Origin: Fen-1038 sp042408355
GTDB taxonomy: Bacteria; Chloroflexota; Anaerolineae; Anaerolineales; Villigracilaceae
DNA: 64,000 nucleotides
Direction of reading: 5' to 3'
NCBI GenBank assembly: GCA_042408355.1
Contig: JBHORD010000016.1
Coordinates: 15,956-79,955 of the forward strand
The notes below the pieces were generated by a model that made no database searches, was not told where the DNA came from, and was given only the letters and a program-made list of their open reading frames with translations. A program made the translations under genes and the position numbers. Shown here in pieces: positions 43,836 to 51,549 of this stretch (the first letter of the stretch is position 1; each line of letters begins with the position of its first letter).

Positions 43836-43860
43836 CAGGCATGGCGTTATGCCATGCCTG
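43836..43860 (-). terminator. Terminator of the rplU-rpmA-rpmE operon
   Basis: Perfect 10-bp stem CAGGCATGGC/GCCATGCCTG, 5-base loop, TTTTG after it on the minus strand, 34 nt past the rpmE stop. Confidence 0.85.
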
Positions 43861-43893
43861 CAAGTTTACCTGATAAAACTTTTCCTGAAAATC

Positions 43894-44376
43894 CTATGCA
43901 GAGGATTCCTGCGCGGGAGTCTCGGGCAATTCATAACCAAGCGCGCGCAGTTTCTTCTTTGCATCAATCAAAGACTTTTGACCAAAACCCTGAATGGCCA
44001 AAACAGCCGCGTCGCCCTCAGCAAGTTTCGCAAGGAATTGATTGACTTCAGTGATGCCGGCCCTGGCAAGCACATCCACGGCGCGCTGTGGAAGTTCAAG
44101 TTCGGCAATCGGCCGCGTCGGCGATTTCCTGGCGGCTTCCTTTGCTCTCTTGCTCTCGATGTATTGCTGGCTGACGTTCAACTTCTTATAGAAGCGATCC
44201 ACCTGGCCTTCGATATCGAGGATGCGCTGTGACTCGCCGGTGAAGAATGGATGGCAGTTTGAGCAGATGTCGACGCGCAGTTCTTTCTTGGTGGAGCCGG
44301 TCGTCCAGGTGTTGCCGCATGAGGCGCAAACCACTTTGGCATCTGGATAATATTTTGGATGGATATCTGCTTTCAT
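43894..44376 (-). CDS. rpmE: Ribosomal protein L31 fused to an RNA polymerase alpha-CTD-like domain
   Basis: 160 residues against ~70 for normal L31. Residues 1-66 are zinc-type L31: MKADIHPKYYPDAKVVC with CxxC at 17/20 and 38/41, FFTGESQRILDIEGQVDRFYKK. After a charged linker, residues 88-152 read RPIAELELPQRAVDVLARAGI, then EVNQFLAKLAEGDAAVLAIQGFGQKSL and a final helix. This is the helix-hairpin-helix pattern of the RpoA C-terminal domain (...L..A.I.TV.DL......DLL.I.NFG.KSL.EI...L). The ATG at 44376 has GGAG 8 nt upstream; the frame is open throughout. Last gene of the rplU-rpmA-rpmE operon. The fusion could tie the ribosome to DNA or RNA polymerase; that is speculation. Confidence 0.85.
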   Translation of the reverse strand: MKADIHPKYYPDAKVVCASCGNTWTTGSTKKELRVDICSNCHPFFTGESQRILDIEGQVDRFYKKLNVSQQYIESKRAKEAARKSPTRPIAELELPQRAVDVLARAGITEVNQFLAKLAEGDAAVLAIQGFGQKSLIDAKKKLRALGYELPETPAQESSA

Positions 44377-44377
44377 A

Positions 44378-44635
44378 TCAGCTCTCCGCTGGAATAACGT
44401 TGACGCGCTTGCGGCCGCGCACCACATCGAATTTCACAATGCCGTCAACCGTCGCAAACAAAGAATCGTCGCCCGCCACGCGCACATTCAAACCGGGTTT
44501 GATCTTCGTGCCGTGTTGACGAACCAAAATATTTCCGGCCAGAACAAACTGACCTGCATAGCGCTTGACGCCTAAACGCTGGGAATTCGAGTCTCGTCCG
44601 TTGCGGCTGGAGCCGCCGCCTTTTTTATGAGCCAT
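44378..44635 (-). CDS. rpmA: Ribosomal protein L27
   Basis: 85 residues, complete. MAHKKGGGSSRNGRDSNSQRLGVKRYAGQ is the conserved N-terminus that reaches the peptidyl-transferase centre; there is no cleavable leader before it. It follows rplU by 14 nt and is itself 1 nt from the rpmE ATG, the usual order extended by rpmE. Confidence 0.97.
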   Translation of the reverse strand: MAHKKGGGSSRNGRDSNSQRLGVKRYAGQFVLAGNILVRQHGTKIKPGLNVRVAGDDSLFATVDGIVKFDVVRGRKRVNVIPAES

Positions 44636-44649
44636 TTCTACCTCTCACT

Positions 44650-45162
44650 TTACTTGCCCGACTTTTTCGTCGTCGTTGATTTTTTTGACGCGGATTTCTT
44701 GGCGGGCGCTTTCTTCTCTTCTTTCTTCGCCGCTTCCGTCGCGGGGACCCTGGCGGGCTTTTCTGCTTTGACTTTTGTCTCCGCTTCGATTTCTTCCCCC
44801 GCCTCCACAATCGGTTGCGGTTCCGCCTTCTCAACTTTACGGACTTCGCCCGGCTTGCCGATGAAATCCACCATCAGCCGTGTATACTGCTGACGATGTC
44901 CGCCGCGCACACGAATACGTTTCTTCGGGCTGTACTTGAAACGGAAAACTTTGTCGCCGCGGAAGTGGTTCACCACAGTGGCCTTAACTTCGATGCCGCT
45001 CACAGTTGGAGTCCCGACCATGACCTCATCGCCATCGGCCATCAACAGCGCCTTCAAATCCACCTGGGCGCCCTCTTCATCGGACAGGCGATCCACTTCG
45101 ATTGTCTGTCCTTCGACGGCTTTATATTGCTTGCCGCCGCTTTCCACAATTGCATATCTCAT
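44650..45162 (-). CDS. rplU: Ribosomal protein L21 with Lys/Ala-rich C-terminal tail
   Basis: 170 residues, whereas L21 normally has ~103. Residues 1-102 are regular L21 (MRYAIVESGGKQYKA, FRYSPKKRIRVRGGHRQQYTRLMV). The rest is a low-complexity extension: an acidic stretch EAGEEIEAETKVKAE, then AAKKEEKKAPAKKSASKKSTTTKKSGK. The second of two Met codons (45162) has a better-placed GGAG. First gene of the operon, behind a consensus promoter at 45290-45318 and a ~120-nt leader that could hold an L21-type autoregulatory structure; none was proved. Confidence 0.95.
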   Translation of the reverse strand: MRYAIVESGGKQYKAVEGQTIEVDRLSDEEGAQVDLKALLMADGDEVMVGTPTVSGIEVKATVVNHFRGDKVFRFKYSPKKRIRVRGGHRQQYTRLMVDFIGKPGEVRKVEKAEPQPIVEAGEEIEAETKVKAEKPARVPATEAAKKEEKKAPAKKSASKKSTTTKKSGK

Positions 45163-45289
45163 CATTCTCTCCAGTCATTCACTTCGCCGAACGGCTCGCG
45201 GGTTCCTGCAACCATCGCCAGCGCACGGGGAAGCTGGTTTACAAACAACCGCCCCGGCTTTTCTTTCCGCCAGGGCAGAAGCGGACGGT

Positions 45290-45318
45290 ATTATAACGGC
45301 TGGGTGTATCCGTGTCAA
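45290..45318 (-). promoter_or_regulatory. Consensus sigma-70-type promoter of the rplU operon
   Basis: On the minus strand TTGACA (45313-45318), exactly 17 nt, TATAAT (45290-45295): a perfect match in both hexamers and spacing. Predicted start near 45283 leaves a leader of ~120 nt before rplU. Confidence 0.9.
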
Positions 45319-45440
45319 CGGCGCGCCTTCCGTTGTTGCGCAGCAACAACTTCGAAAAATCTCTGCGGTACATTTCTGAGTTCAGCCGCTATCCCAAACT
45401 CACGGTTAAAAAATCGCAATTGCGATTGCCCGACCTTGGC

Positions 45441-45469
45441 TTGCCAACCTCGCCGACAACGGGTAAGAT
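45441..45469 (+). promoter_or_regulatory. Promoter of the FtsB-like gene, leaderless
   Basis: TTGCCA (45441-45446), 17 nt, TAAGAT (45464-45469). The -10 box ends 6 nt before the ATG at 45476, so transcription should begin at the start codon itself. This is the clearest leaderless promoter in the window because the -35 is also good. Confidence 0.65.
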
Positions 45470-45475
45470 AATGTC

Positions 45476-45853
45476 ATGCAACACCTCCCGCTCAACCTGC
45501 GCCGCGTCGTAATCTTTTTCGGCATCCTGGTACTGGCGCTGATGGTCATGGATTTCAATTCCCGCGTCGAAGAACTCAATCGGCTAAAGAAACAGGCGAA
45601 TGTTCTCAGCGCACAGGCCACCCAGGTGGCGCAGACACAGCTAGCATTACAAACTCAGGTCGCGTACGCGGGATCCGACCGCGCCGTTCAGGATTGGGCG
45701 CGTTCGGAAGGACACGAAATTCAACCCGGCGATCAGCCGGTTATCCCAATTGGAAAGCCGGGAGCCGCAACGGCGCAGAATCTCGATCCTACGCCCACAC
45801 CCACGCAAATTTCCAACTGGCAGGTGTGGTGGAATTTATTCTTTGGGCAATAA
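45476..45853 (+). CDS. FtsB/DivIC-like septum formation protein
   Basis: 125 residues. One membrane helix (ca. 10-26), then a coiled coil (SRVEELNRLKKQANVLSAQATQVAQTQLALQTQVAYAGS) and the conserved patch AVQDWARSEGHEIQPGDQPVIPI typical of DivIC/FtsB relatives in Chloroflexota. FtsB/DivIC form a complex with FtsL and FtsQ/DivIB at the division site. A Thr-Pro linker and an aromatic tail end the protein. The following gene starts 27 nt downstream. Confidence 0.75.
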   Translation: MQHLPLNLRRVVIFFGILVLALMVMDFNSRVEELNRLKKQANVLSAQATQVAQTQLALQTQVAYAGSDRAVQDWARSEGHEIQPGDQPVIPIGKPGAATAQNLDPTPTPTQISNWQVWWNLFFGQ

Positions 45854-45879
45854 GGACGAGGTACAGCGGGGATCAAAAC

Positions 45880-47181
45880 GTGAAGCGGCTTGATTTGTTT
45901 CCCAGCGGGACAAAAATCGAAAACGATTCTCTTTTCATCGCAGGACACAGCCTCGCCTCGCTCGCGGACGAATTCGGGACTCCGTTATATATTTACGACC
46001 GCGCCACGATGGACCTTTCCGTTGACGCGTACCGAACTGCATTGAAAGCGCATTACCCCGCGCCGTTCGACATCACATACGCGGGCAAAGCCTTCTTCTG
46101 CAAGGCCATCGCCGAATGGACGCAACAAAATCAGTTATGGGCCGATTGCACAGGCGAAGGCGAAATTGCCATTGCTATCGCCGGAAAGATCCCGCGCGGG
46201 CAAATACTGGTTCATGGCGTCAATAAATCAATGGATGATCTCAAATCGGCCATTGGGAATGCAGGCACGATTGTTGTTGATAATCTCGTTGAACTTCGGC
46301 GCATTGCGGAATTGCTCGTCCATCACCAATTATCCGTCCCCGATCTTTGGGTTCGCCTCCAACCGGGATTCGCAGTTGCAACACATCACGTCCACACACA
46401 AACCGGCCAACCGGATAGCAAGTTTGGAATGACAGCCAGCGAAATCAAAGAGGCCGCGGCGTTTTGCAAACAAAACGACCTGCCGTTGAACGGACTGCAC
46501 TTTCATCAAGGCTCAAACTTTCGCGACGCCTCCCCCCTCTTGCCCGCCATTTCGCTCGCGCTCGATCTGATTCAAGAAATTGATTTCGATCACGACTGGC
46601 ATTTTTGTCCCGGCGGAGGCTGGGGCGTGGCATATCACGAAGAGGAATTGCCACAGCCAAACATCGAAGATTACGTGCGCGCCGTTTCGGAGAATATCAT
46701 ACGCGAATGCAAACGGCGCAATCTGGCTCTGCCTCATTTGCATCTCGAACCGGGGCGCAGTTTGATCGCGCGCGCAGGTGTGGCGATTTACCGCGTCGGC
46801 GCAGTGAAGCGGCGCGGGCATAAAACATGGCTGCTGATTGACGGCGGCATGGCCGATAATCCGCGTCATGCGTTGTACGGCGCAAGATATTCCTGCCTGC
46901 CGCTGACAGGGTTGAATCGGGAAATGAGCGAACGCGTTTCTATTGGGGGACCTTATTGCGAATCGGGCGATGTGCTCATCGAGGATGTTCCGATGCCGAA
47001 GATCAAAGAAGGCGAATTGATCGCGATCCCCGTCAGCGGCGCGTATCATTTGAGCATGGCGGGCAACTATAACGGGGCGCGCCGTCCGGCAGCGGTGTGG
47101 CTCGAGGCAAACCGCGCCCGCCTCATCGTCCAAAGAGAATCGGTGGACGACTTACTGCGAAGAGACTTATCCATTTCTTAG
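45880..47181 (+). CDS. lysA: Diaminopimelate decarboxylase
   Basis: About 433 residues, a PLP fold-III decarboxylase making L-lysine from meso-diaminopimelate. The PLP Lys is in ITYAGKAFFCKAI, the His stack in GLHFHQGSN, the phosphate-binding CPGGGWG, ALPHLHLEPGRSLIA, and catalytic Cys in GPYCESGDVL. The YAGKAF version differs from the usual YA.KAN, so a related ornithine/arginine or carboxynorspermidine decarboxylase cannot be excluded. The GTG at 45880 has GGGGA upstream; the longer frame to the left only overlaps the FtsB-like gene. Confidence 0.85.
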   Translation: MKRLDLFPSGTKIENDSLFIAGHSLASLADEFGTPLYIYDRATMDLSVDAYRTALKAHYPAPFDITYAGKAFFCKAIAEWTQQNQLWADCTGEGEIAIAIAGKIPRGQILVHGVNKSMDDLKSAIGNAGTIVVDNLVELRRIAELLVHHQLSVPDLWVRLQPGFAVATHHVHTQTGQPDSKFGMTASEIKEAAAFCKQNDLPLNGLHFHQGSNFRDASPLLPAISLALDLIQEIDFDHDWHFCPGGGWGVAYHEEELPQPNIEDYVRAVSENIIRECKRRNLALPHLHLEPGRSLIARAGVAIYRVGAVKRRGHKTWLLIDGGMADNPRHALYGARYSCLPLTGLNREMSERVSIGGPYCESGDVLIEDVPMPKIKEGELIAIPVSGAYHLSMAGNYNGARRPAAVWLEANRARLIVQRESVDDLLRRDLSIS

Positions 47182-47250
47182 CCGTTCCGATATATGGGCG
47201 CGGTACAATTGGGCCGTCTTTGTTTCATCTCAGCCGCTGTTAGGAGTGCA

Positions 47251-48141
47251 ATGTCTGCCATCGCCGAGGTCCGCTTGTTTGTTTCCTCCCTCAAGTTAAA
47301 AATCCGCGCCTACTGGGCTTTAATCAAATCCCTGCAGACCGGCTTGTTGTTAATGACCGGACTTGCAGGTTATTTGAGCGCGCACGCGGAAATTCACTGG
47401 AATGATTTTCTCCAAATGATTCCAAGTTTGTTCCTGGCAATCAGCGGCTCGACAATTCTCAACATGTGGTGGGACCGCGATATTGATGCAAAGATGAAGC
47501 GCACGCACAAACGCCCAACTTCCGCCGGCTCGGTCACGCCTGCGGAAGTTTTGCGGCTTGGGATTGCGGTCTCGATCATCGGCGTGGGCTGGGCGTTGCT
47601 GTTGAATCTGTTTTACGGCGCGGTGGTCTTTGCGGGATTATTTTTCGATGTAGTCGTGTACAGTGTATGGCTCAAACGGCGCACATGCTGGTCCATTGTT
47701 TGGGGCGGCATATCCGGGGCGATGCCCATTCTTTCCGGACGTGTGCTGGCTGTCGGAAGAATTGACCCGATCGGCATTTTGCTTGCTTCTGCGATTCTGT
47801 TTTGGATCCCAACTCATACGCTGACGTTCAGCCTGAAATTTTTCGAGGATTACAAAGCCGCAGGCGTGCCGACCTTCCCTTCGACATACGGCGCCAGGTT
47901 CACGCGATTGACAATTGCCGTTTCCAGCATCATCGCTGCGCTGGCAATGAGCGTCGCTTCGATCTGGATCGGAGTGGCCGAGGGCATCCTGGCTTTGATC
48001 ATCGTCCTCAGCGCGGTTCTGCTCTTCCTCGCGGCGACCGTCGTCTTCCGCCCGTCGGATAAAACCAATTTGCGGCTTTATAAATATGCATCACTTTATA
48101 TGCTCTGCACAATGTTGTTGATCATTCCATATCATTTATAA
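47251..48141 (+). CDS. ctaB: UbiA-family prenyltransferase, heme O synthase type
   Basis: About 296 residues with 7-9 membrane helices. The first Asp motif NMWWDRDIDAKMKRTHKRP and the second region VYSVWLKRRTCWSIVWGGISGAMPILSG match protoheme IX farnesyltransferase (CtaB/CyoE), which makes heme O for terminal oxidases. No cytochrome oxidase gene is in the window, so the symbol rests on motifs. The ATG at 47251 has AGGAG 5 nt upstream and is preferred to a frame start at 47194. Confidence 0.85.
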   Translation: MSAIAEVRLFVSSLKLKIRAYWALIKSLQTGLLLMTGLAGYLSAHAEIHWNDFLQMIPSLFLAISGSTILNMWWDRDIDAKMKRTHKRPTSAGSVTPAEVLRLGIAVSIIGVGWALLLNLFYGAVVFAGLFFDVVVYSVWLKRRTCWSIVWGGISGAMPILSGRVLAVGRIDPIGILLASAILFWIPTHTLTFSLKFFEDYKAAGVPTFPSTYGARFTRLTIAVSSIIAALAMSVASIWIGVAEGILALIIVLSAVLLFLAATVVFRPSDKTNLRLYKYASLYMLCTMLLIIPYHL

Positions 48142-48233
48142 CTTGCCAAATTGCGCCGGAGAGCCGCTGTCCAAAACCGTTTTTCAGGCGCAGTGGGCGT
48201 TCTCAAACATTGCGGATCAGGGGAATTCGGACG

Positions 48234-48662
48234 TCAGCGCCAGAGTTCCTTCGTTAAACGAACAATTTCTTTGCGATGAGAGACGCCCAACTCGATAAAC
48301 GGGGAATTTGCATCCACCGTATCGCGGTTTTCGACGATTAAAACTTTGGCGTCTCTGCTGAATGTGTGCGAATGCCACACGCCGCATTTGACATTGTAAA
48401 GTTTGAATAATTGCATGTCCACGGCGTGAATTTGGGAAATTGATTCTTCGCCCTCCCCCAGAAACAGAATGCAATGTCCCGCAAGCAGAACGAAGACTTC
48501 ATCCGTCTCGATATGCTTCTGCATTTTGTGGATTCTTTCCGGCAGAAGATCAGGCGTGTAATTCATCAGCGCCACGCGCCAGGTCCGGTAATCAATCAGC
48601 GGCTTGTAATCTGGCCCGTGATGTTCACGGATTTCAAGGAGGGATTCGGGAACTGTGTTCAT
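48234..48662 (-). CDS. Cupin-fold protein, function unknown
   Basis: About 142 residues. A single cupin barrel with HIETDEVFVLLAGHCILFLGEG (first cupin motif, H...E) and GVWHSHTFSRDAKVLIVENRDT (second, with His). Similar to small uncharacterised cupins near ureidoglycolate lyase-like folds. The C-terminal YRTWRVALMNYTPDLL appears at the N-terminal side as a dimer-type strand. Minus-strand TAGAAT (48669-48674) ends 6 nt before the ATG with TTGTAC 18 nt above it, a leaderless promoter. Substrate unknown. Confidence 0.6.
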   Translation of the reverse strand: MNTVPESLLEIREHHGPDYKPLIDYRTWRVALMNYTPDLLPERIHKMQKHIETDEVFVLLAGHCILFLGEGEESISQIHAVDMQLFKLYNVKCGVWHSHTFSRDAKVLIVENRDTVDANSPFIELGVSHRKEIVRLTKELWR

Positions 48663-48718
48663 AACCAAATTCTACATTGGAAATTCCCTGCCGTACAAAT
48701 GATCAATCAAGAATCAAA

Positions 48719-48739
48719 ACCCGCCTTCCTCAGGCGGGT
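48719..48739 (-). terminator. Terminator of the tRNA gene
   Basis: ACCCGCC/GGCGGGT with a 7-base loop; TTTTGATTCTT follows on the minus strand. It lies 40 nt past the tRNA 3' end and just upstream of the cupin promoter. Confidence 0.8.
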
Positions 48740-48778
48740 CTGATCCAACCATTCGTAAAAACAAATAATGGTTACCAG

Positions 48779-48853
48779 TGGTGCCGAGGGTGAGATTTGA
48801 ACTCACGACCAAGGGCTTATGAGTCCCCTGCTCTGCCGCTGAGCTACCTCGGC
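48779..48853 (-). tRNA. tRNA with CAU anticodon, probably tRNA-Ile2
   Basis: 75 nt with encoded CCA. Acceptor GCCGAGG/CCTCGGC, D arm GCTC/GAGC, T arm GTGAG-TTCAAAT-CTCAC are complete; the anticodon loop is CTCATAA. Because position 1 pairs with 72 it is not the initiator. The AGGGGA-CTCATAA-GCCCTTGGTC region resembles tRNA-Ile2 (C34 modified to lysidine, reading AUA) more than elongator tRNA-Met. The last anticodon-stem pair is A-G (31/39), a mismatch. Confidence 0.9.
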
Positions 48854-48942
48854 GTGGCTTCGAGCGGCGCAAATATTACTATGAGACAAAACCTTTGTCA
48901 ACGGAACGCACACACAAGGTATAATGGCGAAAAGGAAGACGC

Positions 48943-49830
48943 ATGAAAGTTCTCGTATTGACTGGCGGAACAAAAGAACGCTCTTTGATTCAGAACGCGC
49001 TGGAAAAATCGGGGCATGTCATGATTCTGGCGGATAGCGCGGAGCAGGCCAGGCGATTGATCGAAGCCGGCGAATCCCGCTTCGTCATCGCGGACTTCGA
49101 TCTGCCCGATGTTCAAAATTACGATCTCATCCGGCGCGTCCGCGCCTTAAAACTTCCACCCGTTTATTTTCTCATGCTTACGTCCAGCGAAAGCGACTCG
49201 GTGGAAGCCGATGATACATTGTACAAACCGCTGAGCGCCGCCGAGCTCAAGGCCCGCATCATGATCGGACAACGTTTTCTTTCGCTGGGCGATAGCCTCG
49301 CACAGGCGCGCGATCAAATCGAGAATCTGGCAATCTATGACCATCTGACCGGCCTGATGAACCGCAGTGCGTTTTATCGAACAGCGCAGGGCGAGTTGGA
49401 ACGCGCCCGCCGTTCCGGGTCGGCGCTGAGCCTGATCGCGCTTGATATTGACAGCTTCAAATCCTTCAACGAAAAATACGGCATCAAAATGGGAGATGAA
49501 ATCCTGAAAATCATTTCGCAGACGATCCGCGAAAAGAGCCGTCCGTATGACTGCATTGGGCGCTGGAGCGGCGATGAGTTCGTGATCGCGCTTTCGGGGG
49601 TGATCGGCGCGGATGCAGAAAAGATCGCCGTGCGGATTCTCAATGGGATTCAATCAACCCAGATCACCTACAAGGAAAATGTTGTCAACGTGGGCGTCAG
49701 CGCCGGTGTTGCCTCTGCCACCACCATCAGCGCCGCGACCGAAATCGAACCGTTGATTCAACAGGCGCGTCAAGCCGCGGCGCGCGCCAAGGAAGCGGGC
49801 GGAAATCAGGTTCATCTCATTTACACCTAA
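48943..49830 (+). CDS. Receiver-GGDEF diguanylate cyclase (SGDEF variant)
   Basis: 295 residues. N-terminal receiver-like domain (1-120) with likely phospho-Asp51 in FVIADFDLPD and Lys95 in LYKPLS, but the first acidic pocket (VLVLTGG) is lost, so phosphorylation is doubtful. GGDEF domain 133-295: metal Asp in LIALDIDSFKSFNE, active-site loop GRWSGDEF (209-213, Ser for the first Gly, a tolerated change) and the I-site RPYD (200-203) five residues before it. Likely makes c-di-GMP with product inhibition. AAGGAAG precedes the ATG and TATAAT lies at 48920. A small hairpin follows the stop. Confidence 0.88.
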   Translation: MKVLVLTGGTKERSLIQNALEKSGHVMILADSAEQARRLIEAGESRFVIADFDLPDVQNYDLIRRVRALKLPPVYFLMLTSSESDSVEADDTLYKPLSAAELKARIMIGQRFLSLGDSLAQARDQIENLAIYDHLTGLMNRSAFYRTAQGELERARRSGSALSLIALDIDSFKSFNEKYGIKMGDEILKIISQTIREKSRPYDCIGRWSGDEFVIALSGVIGADAEKIAVRILNGIQSTQITYKENVVNVGVSAGVASATTISAATEIEPLIQQARQAAARAKEAGGNQVHLIYT

Positions 49831-49962
49831 TTCGATTCCGCTCAAAAAGCGGATTTGGCTTCGCGTCTGATAAAGGTAGAGCCAGAATCTTTTAGCCGAT
49901 TTGGGGTGGTAAAATCAACATATCCTCCGGACACGAAAATCAAGCCGGAGCAAGGAGAAAGA

Positions 49963-50454
49963 ATGACAGAACCAATCAAAGTGGACGATGGCCAGGTAAT
50001 TTCCATGCATTACACCCTGCATGTGGATGGGCAAGTCGTCGATTCCTCCGAGGGCGGCGAGCCGCTGCAGTTCATTCAAGGAATGGGACACATCATCCCC
50101 GGGCTGGAACATCAGCTTTATGATATGAAAGTTGGCGAGAGCAAACAGGTTATCGTCGCGCCGAAGGACGGCTATGGCGAAATGGATGCCGAAGCATTCA
50201 TGGATGTACCGCGCGGTTCATTTCCTCCCAACGTGCCGTTGACCGTTGGAACCGAATTGGAATTACGCGACCAGGAAGATCGTCCGGTATATGCCCGCAT
50301 CGAATCTGTCGGCGATGCGGATGTTCGCTTGAACATGAATCATCCGCTGGCCGGTAAAGAGCTTCATTTCGATGTAACGATTGCAGATATTCGCCAGGCC
50401 ACCGATGAAGAAATCTCGCATGGACATGTCCACAGCGGCGGGCATAGCCGCTAA
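49963..50454 (+). CDS. FKBP-type peptidyl-prolyl isomerase (SlyD-like)
   Basis: 163 residues. The SlyD layout is clear: VISMHYTLHVDGQVVDSS, PLQFIQGMGHIIPGLEHQLYDMKVGESKQVIVAPKDGYGE, an inserted-in-flap chaperone domain (FMDVPRGSFPPNVPLTVGTELELRDQ..RIESVGDADVRLNMNHPLAGKELHF) and a His-rich tail HGHVHSGGHSR that could bind nickel. It isomerises prolyl bonds and aids folding in the cytosol. GGAG is 7 nt before the ATG at 49963; the longer frame start is unlikely. A strong terminator follows. Confidence 0.93.
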   Translation: MTEPIKVDDGQVISMHYTLHVDGQVVDSSEGGEPLQFIQGMGHIIPGLEHQLYDMKVGESKQVIVAPKDGYGEMDAEAFMDVPRGSFPPNVPLTVGTELELRDQEDRPVYARIESVGDADVRLNMNHPLAGKELHFDVTIADIRQATDEEISHGHVHSGGHSR

Positions 50455-50460
50455 AAAAAC

Positions 50461-50484
50461 CTCCGCATGTGCGGAGTTTTTTTT
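50461..50484 (+). terminator. Rho-independent terminator of the FKBP gene
   Basis: CTCCGC/GCGGAG with a 4-base loop followed by eight Ts, 7 nt after the stop. Confidence 0.95.
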
Positions 50485-50530
50485 ACATTAGATTCTAGCG
50501 GAAAAATTTTCCATCTGTGCTGGGCGGCAG

Positions 50531-50845
50531 TTAAAAAGAAATTTGCAATATCAACAGCGCGGCCATGCCTGCCAAAATCGTCAACAGCGTGTTCTTTGTC
50601 CATGCGGCAACCAACATCGCTATCACGCCTGCCAGCAAACGGTGATTTCCAAGGCTGACATCCAGCGCGCCGGACGGCATCAACAATTCCGGGAAAACGA
50701 TTGCAGACAGCACTGCCGGCGGAACGAATCGCAATGCGCGCCGCACCGCCGCCGGGATTTCAAAACGGCCAAACAGATAAATAAACGAAAGCCGCATTCC
50801 GTAGGTCAGCAAGCCGCCCAATATCATCGTCAACCAAATGTTCAC
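50531..50845 (-). CDS. azlD: AzlD-family branched-chain amino acid export subunit
   Basis: 104 residues with four membrane helices: GGLLTYGMRLSFIYLFGRFEIPAAVRRALRFVPPAVLSAIVFPELL is the family pattern. AzlD is the small partner of AzlC, together exporting branched-chain amino acids or related compounds. Its ATG overlaps the azlC stop by 4 nt (50842-50845). Confidence 0.9.
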   Translation of the reverse strand: MNIWLTMILGGLLTYGMRLSFIYLFGRFEIPAAVRRALRFVPPAVLSAIVFPELLMPSGALDVSLGNHRLLAGVIAMLVAAWTKNTLLTILAGMAALLILQISF

Positions 50846-51543
50846 AGTGTCTCCTCCATGGATTTGCGATGTTCCAAATATGTGCCGACGAAGATGCCAG
50901 CCAGCGCGGCAAGAATCAGGCCGAGCTTGAACGGCAAACTGTTTGTGATTAACGCAATCGTTCCGGCAGATAATGCCGAGGCGGCAACCGGATAATCCTG
51001 CAATACCGGCATGACCATGGCGATAAATGTCAACGGCAAGGCAAAGTCAAGCGGCCAGCTTGCCGGAATCGCCGCGCCAAGAAATATCCCTAATGCACTG
51101 CTGACCTGCCAGGTGAACCATAAGGAAAATCCCGCGCCGAGGAAGAACCAATGGCTGGTAGGCGTCAATCCCTCATTTTCGTAATGAATGATCGAGGCGG
51201 CGTAAGCTTCGTCGGTCAATAAATAGGCAAGCAGTCCCTTCCAGCGGGGAGACAGTTTTTCAATAAAAGGCGCAATACTGGCGCTGTACAACATGTGGCG
51301 CAGATTGACCACGCCAATCGTCAGCACGATGATAAACCCCGGCGCGGCTTCGCGGACGAGCTGGGCGGCAACAAATTGGGACGACCCCGCAAACACGATG
51401 GCCGACATCATTTGCGCGGGAGCCGCCGAAAGTCCCGATTTGAGCGCCAGCGCGCCGTAGATCAATCCAAATGGAAATACGCCGATCAAGAGCGGGAATT
51501 CGGCTCGGACTCCCGCCCAAAACGATTTTGCTTTTTGATTCAT
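50842..51543 (-). CDS. azlC: AzlC-family branched-chain amino acid permease
   Basis: 233 residues, about six helices. FPFGLIYGALALKSGLSAAPAQMMSAIVFAGSSQFVAAQLV and VVNLRHMLYSASIAPFI are the conserved AzlC blocks, with the DEAYAAS region in the middle. Works with AzlD encoded just downstream. It starts 6 nt after the acyltransferase stop, so it probably shares that transcript. Confidence 0.92.
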   Translation of the reverse strand: MNQKAKSFWAGVRAEFPLLIGVFPFGLIYGALALKSGLSAAPAQMMSAIVFAGSSQFVAAQLVREAAPGFIIVLTIGVVNLRHMLYSASIAPFIEKLSPRWKGLLAYLLTDEAYAASIIHYENEGLTPTSHWFFLGAGFSLWFTWQVSSALGIFLGAAIPASWPLDFALPLTFIAMVMPVLQDYPVAASALSAGTIALITNSLPFKLGLILAALAGIFVGTYLEHRKSMEETL

Positions 51544-51549
51544 AATCTC

